Origin: JAHJTW01 sp964545545
Lineage (GTDB): Bacteria > Krumholzibacteriota > Krumholzibacteriia > LZORAL124-64-63
Reading direction: 5' to 3'
Assembly (NCBI GenBank): GCA_964545545.1
Contig: CAZJGK010000037.1
Coordinates: forward strand, 1-27,640
Length of the DNA stretch: 27,640 nt
Numbering within the stretch: position 1 is the first letter of the stretch; each line of letters opens with the position of its first letter. The translations under genes were made by a program, and so were the position numbers. This document shows positions 10,302 to 17,976 of the stretch, in pieces. The notes beneath the pieces were generated by a model, which made no database searches, was not told where the DNA came from, and saw nothing but the letters and a program-made list of their open reading frames with translations.

Positions 10302-12542
10302 TCAATGCGAGTCCGCCTCCAAATCCCGGGCCTGGCCCAGGATTCCAGCGTAGATGGCACGATCCCTTAAGACCTTTTCCACATAACCCCGGGTCTCGGG
10401 ATATCCGATCCAGGCCAAGTATAGTGCGGGATCGGCATGTCCGCCGAGCTGATTCAGCCACCGTTTGGCCGCGGTGGGACCGGCGTTGTAGGCAGCCAAC
10501 ACGAGATACGGATCGCCGGCAAAGCGCTGCCGATCCTGTTCCAGCAACTTGTCGCCTGTGCCGATGGAAACACGGGGATCGGCCCAATGGCCGGTTCCAG
10601 GTTCCACCTCCCCTCCGTACAGGTGACCAGGCATGACCTGCATCCAGCCCAGGGCACCCGCCCGGGAGCGGGCCCCGGGGTCAAACATGCTTTCGTTGCG
10701 GGCCACGGCCAGCAACAGGGCGGGCTCGCTGGCGGCTTGATCCAGCGCCTGACGCGTGGGCCCAAAAGCAGGAACAGGATAAAGGAAGTGCAATTTTTCG
10801 GTCGATGGCAAGGCGTCACCCCCCATGACCCAGGCCAGACCAACCACCGCGCGCAAATCCTGTTGGGCGACCGCAAGCCCGAGCAGGCCGTGTTGAACCA
10901 GCGGAAGCCCCGCGCTCATCGCCTTGAATTCGGGCCAGGCCGAACAGGGGGCTCCCCCCCTGCCACCACTCGCAAGGTAGACATCCCGGGTCAATATAAT
11001 GTCCAGCAGGGAATCCGATATCCGCTCGGTACCCAGGATTTCGGCGACGATTTTCAGGGCTTCGGCCCTGGCCTGGGCAGGTGAAGAGGCCGCCGACAGA
11101 TCCTGCATTTCCACAGAGCTCCGGCAGGCGGCCCATGCTCGCCAGTTGCCCAGACGCAAGGGGCCGGATTGCGGAAGCGAGGAGGAGCTTGAAGCGGGGA
11201 CCAGGATCGGAGCCGACCCTCTGCGAACCAAATCCTGCGCCAAAGCCGCTACCTCGCCAATGCCCCGGTCAAGGGAATCAGGCCTGGCAAACCACGATCC
11301 CGTGGCCACCAAAAAGGTGCTCTTCTGACCCTTGGGCAACCGCTGGCGGCCAAGCGCGTAAATCATCGCGGCCTGCCCGGAATCACCCTGCGCCACAGCC
11401 AGGGCCATAGCCTGGGCGGTCCATTGTGCCACCCTGGTGCGCAGCTGCGCCGAACCCGCCCCATACTCGGCCAGTCCCAAGGCCCGCTTCAGATCCGACA
11501 CGCCCGCTTTCCACTGCCCCTTCAACAGGTGCAATTCCGAAGCCCGACGCCACAGATCCATCCGCCAACCGGAGCGCAGGTCGTTGCGGGTTGCCAAATT
11601 TTCATAGGCGGCGGCCTGCCCCGCCACGACCGCCCTCTGGCCGGCGACCCACCAGCCCTGGGCCTGGGAATCCCAGGGCGGCCGCGAGTACCGTTTCAGG
11701 AATTGTCTGCGCTGATCGCCCTTCAGGGTCTGGGCGCCCAGGCCCGTCTTGATTTCCAGAGGGAAGCGCGAGGCGTCCAGATCTGCAGGGGTCAACCCGC
11801 TAGGGCTCAAGCCGGCCAGAACGGCCGCTTGCCGGGGGGTAGCATGGCGCCGGGTAAGCAGAGGCAGGTTCCTGGCCTGGCGATGTGCAGACCAGATGGC
11901 CCAACCGCTGCGGGCATCAAAGGGTCCCAGATCAAACAAGGTCGGCCAGGGGTCCTCCGGATCCTCCGGGCTGAGCCCGGCGCGCGCGCCCAGAGCGCGC
12001 AGGCGCAAGGTCCAGACAAAGCGCAACGAGGCGTTGTCACAACCAGCGAAGTCCGTGTCTGCCAGCTGTTGCGCCAGCGCAAGGGCCGTGACCGTATCGG
12101 CCCGGTCCAGGGCGGCGAAAAAGGCCGAGGTCAACTGGGCGCAACCCAGGAGGCCGGTGCAGGAAGCCGCAGGCGGCTGTGTTCCCCTGGCGGCTCCCAG
12201 CAACTGCTCCAGAACCATCCTTCTGGTTTTTGCCCAGGGCTGCGTGCGACCCTTGAGAGCATCCAGATGCAACCAGTTCACAATGACGGGCTCGGGGTCG
12301 GGAGCCTCGCCGGTTCCCGCGATCAAGTTGGCCGCGGTGAGGATCCAGCTGGAATCCACCCGGCAGGGTTCCCATAAATCCGCGGGGTACCCGCCTGCCA
12401 GGGCGATGTCGGCGGGGTCCGCGAAACGACCCACCTGGAAGGCTTCCAGAAAGGGATCTATGATCGGTCCGCCACCCTGGGCAGAGGTGCACCCCAGGAC
12501 CAGGAGCAAGCCCGTCAGCACGAGAATTTTCCGGAATGTCAT
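10302..12542 (-). CDS. Slt70-like soluble-type lytic transglycosylase, predicted lipoprotein
   Basis: A murein-cleaving enzyme that releases 1,6-anhydromuropeptides, predicted to be anchored in the outer membrane facing the periplasm. From the ATG at 12542 the 746-residue product begins with a lipoprotein signal (MTFRKILVLTGLLLVLGC; lipobox LVLGC). A long alpha-helical, Ala/Leu-rich region resembling the Slt70 superhelix follows. The C-terminal SLT domain has catalytic Glu617 in ARNESMFDPGARS, then GALGWMQVMP, LAAYNAGP and the YPETRGYVEKVL segment. An open frame continues upstream to 12638, but it only overlaps the end of the protease gene and would bury the signal peptide. The ATG overlaps the M6 protease stop (ATGA), so the two are probably translated together. 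Confidence 0.9.
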   Translation of the reverse strand: MTFRKILVLTGLLLVLGCTSAQGGGPIIDPFLEAFQVGRFADPADIALAGGYPADLWEPCRVDSSWILTAANLIAGTGEAPDPEPVIVNWLHLDALKGRTQPWAKTRRMVLEQLLGAARGTQPPAASCTGLLGCAQLTSAFFAALDRADTVTALALAQQLADTDFAGCDNASLRFVWTLRLRALGARAGLSPEDPEDPWPTLFDLGPFDARSGWAIWSAHRQARNLPLLTRRHATPRQAAVLAGLSPSGLTPADLDASRFPLEIKTGLGAQTLKGDQRRQFLKRYSRPPWDSQAQGWWVAGQRAVVAGQAAAYENLATRNDLRSGWRMDLWRRASELHLLKGQWKAGVSDLKRALGLAEYGAGSAQLRTRVAQWTAQAMALAVAQGDSGQAAMIYALGRQRLPKGQKSTFLVATGSWFARPDSLDRGIGEVAALAQDLVRRGSAPILVPASSSSSLPQSGPLRLGNWRAWAACRSSVEMQDLSAASSPAQARAEALKIVAEILGTERISDSLLDIILTRDVYLASGGRGGAPCSAWPEFKAMSAGLPLVQHGLLGLAVAQQDLRAVVGLAWVMGGDALPSTEKLHFLYPVPAFGPTRQALDQAASEPALLLAVARNESMFDPGARSRAGALGWMQVMPGHLYGGEVEPGTGHWADPRVSIGTGDKLLEQDRQRFAGDPYLVLAAYNAGPTAAKRWLNQLGGHADPALYLAWIGYPETRGYVEKVLRDRAIYAGILGQARDLEADSH

Positions 12543-15418
12543 CGTAACAAAACCACTTTCCTTGTGCCCGGCCCGGGATATCCTTCCAGCTTGAGGATAT
12601 ACAGGCCGGCTCCTGCTCGTTGTCCCTGATCGTCGCAACCGTCCCAGAGCATCAGGCTTTGTCCCCCGGTTACCGGTTGGGACCGGACCTGTCGCCCGCG
12701 CACATCATAAATAACCAGCCGACCAGAAAAACCTGCCTCAAGGTCAAGGGAAACGCGGATGGGTGCCGTACCGGGATTGGGCCACGGCATGCCCAGGGGA
12801 CCCGGCCCTCCAGGTAGCGGCTCCTCGCCCAGGGAAACCCCTCGGGTCGCCAGCCAACCAACCGGACCCAACCCCAGAATGCGGATGCTGCCCGCCGAAC
12901 CCGAGGTCGCAGCCGGCAAACGGGATTCCTCCACCCCATGATAGGCGTCCGGGGGCAGTTCGCCCACGTCAACCCACGTTCTGCTCAGGACATCGAAGTT
13001 CTGCACCAGCCACTGGTCCGGCAAGGCCATCGGCCAGGGCCAAGTCCAGACCAGCCGGCGTGGGCCGTTCCCGTCGCGTTCCCAATGCACAGCAAAAGGC
13101 TCCTGCGAGTCGCCGGACTCCAGAGGGGTGATCGACGCGATGAACCATCCCCTGCGACGCCAGAGACTGTTGCTGCCAAATTCCAGTTCCAGGCGCCAGG
13201 GACCGGACACCGTGGCGGGGACAGGAATCACGTCGGCCTGCCATACAAGTCGGTCATCCCGCAAAGACAGGGTATCGCAGGCGAAAACGTCCTGGCCCAG
13301 CAAGGGGTTGGCCGCCTTGGGCGAGACGCGGGCCGGATAGCCTCCCACGGGCTCACCGGGAATGATCCCCCCATCGGGACCCCGCCAGAGAATCCTGCCG
13401 CCATCCATCACGACATCCCCGTTAAGGTATTCGACCTCAATGGCGTGGATCACGCGTACGGCCCGGACATCCGCCCCCAGCGCCCCCGAGGACAGAACGG
13501 TGTGGCCACGATTCCCGTAGTGGACCTCAGGCCAGGCGACCCCGGAGGAAAATTCCTCCCCGGTGCAGGCCAGGACCGGGCCGCCGTCCGCGGTCAGAGC
13601 AGCCGACGACGGCCAGCGGTGCCAGGTCGTGCCCTCGTTCCCCTCGGGGTAGGAAATCGTCCATGAGCCAGGCCAGTCTCCGCCGAAATCCAACACGCCG
13701 GGGGCGTTGGTCCACAACCATGTCCGCTGGGCTTCCAGGGCAAAGCCGCCGGCGCCGCTGAAATGGAAAAGAAAATCCGTGGACGCACCCTCGGGGATCG
13801 AGGCGGCGCCGAACCAGGGCGGCACCGAAGCGGGGCGATAGGTCCCCTGCCCATCATCCTCGAGGATCAAACTCACGGTCTTTTGACCGTCGGCAAAGGA
13901 GCCCCAGGTCGTCGCGGTGACCTCCACGGTGCAGCTCAGCTGTTCAAGCGGGACGCCGGTTGCCGTCGCGGTCAGTTCCAGGGCCGTGCGCGCGGGATCC
14001 AGTCCGAAGGTGAAGGTCAAACCCGGTGGTGCTCCCGGCTCGACGTCAAAAGAGACACCGGCGGTCGAAGTCGCGATGTTGGACAGGGCAATCCCGGCAT
14101 TTCCGGCATAACCCATCAACCCGGGATAACCGGCAGCAGGCAGCAGGTCCTTGCCGAGCGAGCCGGGAAACATGTCGTCGGCCGAGCCCGTATTCAGACC
14201 CTCGAGCAGAGCGCGATCACCGTCGGCCTCGACCAGGCTCACCCGCAAATGTCGACCAGCCACCTGATCGGCGGTCGAAGTGCCCTCGGCCAGGTTCTCA
14301 TCCACGTGATATACCAGCAGCTGATCCGGAGGCAACATGGCGTCAAAGGGAGCCGCGTTCGGGGAACTGCGGCATTCCATCAGGAAATATTCATGGCCGT
14401 CGGTACCGGGCACAAAAAGACGCGCCACCGAGCCCCCCTCGACCGGCGGAAAAAGCGTTACCGTGCCCGTCCGGTAGGGCGCGAGGTCCTCCACGGAAAC
14501 CCAGCCCAGTTCCAGGCGCGTGAAGGCATCGGGCAGGGTGGCCCCCTGACCCCCGCCGGTTCCCCACGCCCCGGCGGACATCAAGCTGAAAATGCCGAGA
14601 CCGCCCCGGGAAACGACATCGCTGAGACCGCCCGCGGGCAGGGAATAATCATAGCGGTCTTCCATGCCCAGCAAATGGCCGGTTTCATGAGCCCAAATCC
14701 CGGGACCGCTGGACATGCTGGCCACAGCGTAGAAGCTCGCCCCCACACCGCCTTGATAGACGGGCTCGGCCAGAAAATATTGCAAGGGCTGGATCAGTCC
14801 CGTCTGGGGGTCGTTCTCCTGACCGGGTCCCGCATGCAGGATCAAAACGCCGTCCACCAGGCCGTCATCGTCTCCCGAGCCAGGCAAACCATCGGGCCCG
14901 TCGTCGTCCAGTTCCGCGAAGGAAAGGCCCAGCTCGGCAAGCGCCGTGAGAGATTCGTAGGCCAGCAGGCGCGTCCGGGAAAACCCTGCCCAGCCGATGT
15001 CGGAGTACTGGGCGCGATCTTGCTTGAGATGCACCACCGGCGCCACCAGGGGATGCAGTTCCATGCGACCGACGGAGGCCACATGGAAAAAATTCGCGAG
15101 TGAGGATCCGCCGGGACCAAAAATCCGGTCGGCCAGGGTGGCGCCGTCAAAAGATTCCCCGAAGCGCAGGTCCTGAAAATCCACCGGAATGACCAACAGT
15201 CCGAATCCCGCCGCCATTTTCTTGTCGGTGAATGATTGTGATCGTTGACGCACCTGTTGCCGCCTCTGCGCCCGTAGCCGGTGAAGAACCTGGTCGGCTT
15301 CAGGGGCCGCCTCCCGGCCAGAACCTGCCGGCTGCTGACGGGCATGCCCACAGGGAGCAAACGCCAGGGTTGCTCCCAGAAACATCAGCAAGGTCGTGCT
15401 ACATAAGCGGGTCATCAT
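12539..15418 (-). CDS. Secreted M6-family (immune inhibitor A-like) metalloprotease with FlgD-like C-terminal domain
   Basis: Predicted extracellular or surface zinc protease of about 959 residues. It has an N-terminal signal peptide (hydrophobic LLMFLGATLAFA), then a pro/linker region. The M6 catalytic domain carries LLVIPVDFQD, an Asp/Gly-rich probable Ca-binding stretch (DDDGPDGLPGSGDDDG, about 170-186) and the zinc motif HETGH (about 244-248) followed by LLGMEDRYDY. Beta-rich domains fill the middle. The last ~75 residues (RLVIYDVRGRQVRS, WDGCDDQGQRAGAGLYIL, final TRKVVLLR) match the FlgD-Ig/sorting-type tail common on secreted proteins of FCB-related candidate phyla. The start is uncertain: GTG 15421, ATG 15418 and ATG 15415 are in tandem and no strong ribosome binding site is visible. 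A weak -10-like TATATT lies at 15463-15458. Confidence 0.88.
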   Translation of the reverse strand: MMTRLCSTTLLMFLGATLAFAPCGHARQQPAGSGREAAPEADQVLHRLRAQRRQQVRQRSQSFTDKKMAAGFGLLVIPVDFQDLRFGESFDGATLADRIFGPGGSSLANFFHVASVGRMELHPLVAPVVHLKQDRAQYSDIGWAGFSRTRLLAYESLTALAELGLSFAELDDDGPDGLPGSGDDDGLVDGVLILHAGPGQENDPQTGLIQPLQYFLAEPVYQGGVGASFYAVASMSSGPGIWAHETGHLLGMEDRYDYSLPAGGLSDVVSRGGLGIFSLMSAGAWGTGGGQGATLPDAFTRLELGWVSVEDLAPYRTGTVTLFPPVEGGSVARLFVPGTDGHEYFLMECRSSPNAAPFDAMLPPDQLLVYHVDENLAEGTSTADQVAGRHLRVSLVEADGDRALLEGLNTGSADDMFPGSLGKDLLPAAGYPGLMGYAGNAGIALSNIATSTAGVSFDVEPGAPPGLTFTFGLDPARTALELTATATGVPLEQLSCTVEVTATTWGSFADGQKTVSLILEDDGQGTYRPASVPPWFGAASIPEGASTDFLFHFSGAGGFALEAQRTWLWTNAPGVLDFGGDWPGSWTISYPEGNEGTTWHRWPSSAALTADGGPVLACTGEEFSSGVAWPEVHYGNRGHTVLSSGALGADVRAVRVIHAIEVEYLNGDVVMDGGRILWRGPDGGIIPGEPVGGYPARVSPKAANPLLGQDVFACDTLSLRDDRLVWQADVIPVPATVSGPWRLELEFGSNSLWRRRGWFIASITPLESGDSQEPFAVHWERDGNGPRRLVWTWPWPMALPDQWLVQNFDVLSRTWVDVGELPPDAYHGVEESRLPAATSGSAGSIRILGLGPVGWLATRGVSLGEEPLPGGPGPLGMPWPNPGTAPIRVSLDLEAGFSGRLVIYDVRGRQVRSQPVTGGQSLMLWDGCDDQGQRAGAGLYILKLEGYPGPGTRKVVLLR

Positions 15419-15473
15419 CACATCCGGACGCTTGGTGAGGCAAAGCCCGGCTTCCCTAATATAAGCAGGAATC

Positions 15474-17000
15474 TCAATGGTTGAAATGCCGCCGATCGGT
15501 AAAGACCAGGGTCAGCCCCAATTCCTCGGCAGCGGCGGCAACCTTCTTGTCCCCGATGGAACCACCGGGGGCGATAACGGCCCGCACACCCGCGGCGGCC
15601 AACTTTTCGATGCCGTCAGGAAAAGGGAAAAACCCATCGGAGGCGGCACAGCACCCCCGCAGATCCAACCCCTGCTGAGCGGCTTTCATGGTCGCCAGTT
15701 CGGTGCTGTCAACACGGCTCATCTGCCCGAATCCCAAACCAAGCGTTCCCTCGGCGTCACCCAACACGATGGCGTTGCTCTTCCCGTGCTTGCAGATCTT
15801 CCAGACCATGCCCAGGGTGCGGGCAGTTTGGGTGTCGGGGGCTTTTCCGGCGACCACCCGGAAGGAGTCCAGTTCAGGAAATCCTGCGTCTTCGTCCTGC
15901 TGCAACGAGAGGGAGCCCCAGGAGCGGGCCTTGCCTCTAGTGGCGTCAGTAAAGCGTTCAAAATCAACGGTTAAAACCCGAAGGTTCATCTTCTTCGTTA
16001 ATCTCTGAACGACGCCAGGAGCATAGGATGGCGCGACGACGATTTCCAGGAACCGCTGGGCCAGGATCTCGGCCCCATCCTCATCCAGTTCGTCATGAAA
16101 AACAAAGATTCCACCAAAAGCCGAAACCGGATCACATCTCAGGGCGCGCGCCAATCCCACCGCCCCGGATCCCAGGCCGAAGCCGCAGGGATTGGTGTGT
16201 TTGAGGGCGGCACAGCAGGGCTCATCGAAATCGGCCACAAGTTTGAGACCGGCCACCAGATCCACAATATTGTTGTACGACAGCGCTTTGCCGCCATGCT
16301 GCCGGAGGCCGAGGGCCTCGAGATCGCCCCCGGGACGATCGATGGCCATGAAGGCGCATTGATGAGGATTTTCCCCGTAGCGCAACGGAATGTCGCCGGA
16401 GGCCGAACCGTTGAACCAGGCGGCGATGGCCTGATCGTAGCGGGCGGTCAAGGCGAAGGCCGACCCGGCCAGGCGCCGCCGATATCCGGCCGCGGGATGC
16501 CCCCCGCCGGCATGAAGTTCGGCGATGAATTCCTCGTACTGGGCGGGATCCGAAAGCACCGTGACACGCTGGTGGTTCTTGGCCGCAGCCCGTAACAGGG
16601 CCGGTCCCCCGATGTCGATGTGTTCGATCACGGTTGCGTCATCGGTGGAATCGGAGGCGGCTTGCTCGAACCGGTAAAGATTCACAACCACCACCTCGAT
16701 GGGCTCGATGCCGAGTTCGCCCAGGTCCACGAAATCCTCAGGGCGCGGCCCGAGGATTCCCCCATGGATCGCCGGGTGCAGGGTCTTGACCCGACCCCCG
16801 AAGATCTCCGGATAGCCCGTCAAATCACTGACCGATATCACCTCGAGACCCAGATCGGCCAGGCAGGCGGCGGTTCCCCCGGAAGCCACAAGGGTGAAAC
16901 CCGCCTCGGCCAAGGCGGGCCCCAGGCGATCCAGACCGGTCTTGTCGGTGACGCTCAACAGGGCGCGACGCTCAGTTCGGCGACCGGAAATCATAGCCAT
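15474..17000 (-). CDS. purH: PurH, bifunctional AICAR formyltransferase / IMP cyclohydrolase
   Basis: Catalyses the last two steps of IMP synthesis. The N-terminal MGS-like cyclohydrolase domain (about 1-195) shows RRALLSVTDKTGL, VASGGTA, GGRVKTLHP and GGPALLRAAAKNH. The C-terminal formyltransferase domain has RYGENPHQ, the catalytic Lys267-His268 pair in ALKHTNPCGFG, CCAASDGFFPF and the end motif DRRHFNH. It has 508 residues, normal length. ATG at 17000 has an AGG seven bases upstream. An in-frame ATG at 16994 would give the ATGA-type overlap with purC that recurs in this window, so either could be used. It forms a two-gene purine unit with purC. Confidence 0.97.
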   Translation of the reverse strand: MAMISGRRTERRALLSVTDKTGLDRLGPALAEAGFTLVASGGTAACLADLGLEVISVSDLTGYPEIFGGRVKTLHPAIHGGILGPRPEDFVDLGELGIEPIEVVVVNLYRFEQAASDSTDDATVIEHIDIGGPALLRAAAKNHQRVTVLSDPAQYEEFIAELHAGGGHPAAGYRRRLAGSAFALTARYDQAIAAWFNGSASGDIPLRYGENPHQCAFMAIDRPGGDLEALGLRQHGGKALSYNNIVDLVAGLKLVADFDEPCCAALKHTNPCGFGLGSGAVGLARALRCDPVSAFGGIFVFHDELDEDGAEILAQRFLEIVVAPSYAPGVVQRLTKKMNLRVLTVDFERFTDATRGKARSWGSLSLQQDEDAGFPELDSFRVVAGKAPDTQTARTLGMVWKICKHGKSNAIVLGDAEGTLGLGFGQMSRVDSTELATMKAAQQGLDLRGCCAASDGFFPFPDGIEKLAAAGVRAVIAPGGSIGDKKVAAAAEELGLTLVFTDRRHFNH

Positions 17001-17887
17001 TGTTTGGCCTGCTCGGGAAAGAGAATATTCAGCACTTCACGGTAACGCGCGGCCGTGCGGACCAGGAGGTCCGAGGGCAGCGCAGGTGGCGGCGGTTCCT
17101 TGTTCCAGTCGCAGCTCTCCAGGAAATTCCGCAATATCTGTTTATCCCAGCTGTCGGGCTCCCTGCCGGGAACATGGGTTGCCGCCGGCCAGAACCTGCT
17201 GGAGTCGGGAGTCAGGGCCTCGTCAATCAGGGTCATGCGGCCATCCACCAAACCGAACTCGAACTTGGTATCGGCGATGATCACCCCCAACGGCAGCGCC
17301 CTGTCGGCCGCCGAGCGGTAGAGATCCAGGGACAGCTCACGCAACCGGGACGCCTGCTCCTGTCCGACCAACTCCACGACTTCAGCAAAGGAAATGTTAT
17401 CATCGTGACCGCTCTCGGCCTTGGTCGAGGGCGTGAAGATGGGCTCGGGCAGGCTGGCGGCCAGTTGCAGTCCGGCGGGCAAGCGATGGCCGCAAATGGT
17501 GCCGTCCTGCCGGTATGATTTCCAGCCCGAGCCCGCGAGGTAACCGCGCACGACACATTCAACGGGAAAGCGTTGCGCTTTGCGCACCAGCAGGGAACGT
17601 CCCGTCAAGGCTTCCTGATGACGGGCGAAGGGTTCCGGAAAGCACGTGGCATCCGCGGTCACGACATGGTTGGGGACACGATCCCGGAAATAGTCGAACC
17701 AACCCAGGGACATGGCATTGAGCACGACACCGCGCCCGGGCACGATGTCGTTCATCACCACATCAAAGGCGGAGACCCGATCGGTGGTGACGATCAACAG
17801 GTGGTCGTCGAGGTCGAAAATATCGCGGACCTTGCCCTCGAAATCCGGGGAAAGGCCAAGATCCCTGGTGGAGCGCAGTGCAGCCAT
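16991..17887 (-). CDS. purC: PurC, phosphoribosylaminoimidazole-succinocarboxamide synthase
   Basis: ATP-dependent condensation of CAIR with aspartate to SAICAR in purine synthesis. Recognised by GKVRDIFDLDDHLLIVTTDR, SAFDVVMNDIVPGRG, VVRGYLAGSGWKSY, KAESGHDDNIS and IIADTKFEFG. It has about 298 residues, the longer SAICAR-synthetase type. The ATG at 17887 is chosen because GGGAG lies five bases upstream. An in-frame ATG at 17899 lacks a ribosome binding site. The stop overlaps the start region of purH, so the two are cotranscribed and probably coupled. A good promoter lies just upstream at 17948-17976. Confidence 0.96.
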   Translation of the reverse strand: MAALRSTRDLGLSPDFEGKVRDIFDLDDHLLIVTTDRVSAFDVVMNDIVPGRGVVLNAMSLGWFDYFRDRVPNHVVTADATCFPEPFARHQEALTGRSLLVRKAQRFPVECVVRGYLAGSGWKSYRQDGTICGHRLPAGLQLAASLPEPIFTPSTKAESGHDDNISFAEVVELVGQEQASRLRELSLDLYRSAADRALPLGVIIADTKFEFGLVDGRMTLIDEALTPDSSRFWPAATHVPGREPDSWDKQILRNFLESCDWNKEPPPPALPSDLLVRTAARYREVLNILFPEQAKQWL

Positions 17888-17947
17888 GTCGTCTCCCATG
17901 ATGCGAGAGGGGGCGTTGATCCGTCGTGGCGGTTCCGGGACGGGTCG

Positions 17948-17976
17948 ATACTAGAAACAGGATTCCGTTCTGTCAA
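17948..17976 (-). promoter_or_regulatory. Sigma-70-like promoter of purC-purH
   Basis: On the minus strand a perfect -35 TTGACA (17976-17971), a 17-base spacer and -10 TAGTAT (17953-17948, 4 of 6). The predicted start of transcription is near 17941, giving a leader of about 54 bases before the purC ATG at 17887. The comEC stop codon (TGA) is embedded in the -35 box. I see no clear PurR-like operator or riboswitch in the short leader. Confidence 0.65.

Noticed and set aside
12543..12638. N-terminal extension of the Slt-type lipoprotein
   Set aside because: It would place about 32 basic residues before a perfect lipoprotein signal and overlap the protease gene. The ATGA junction gives a natural start.
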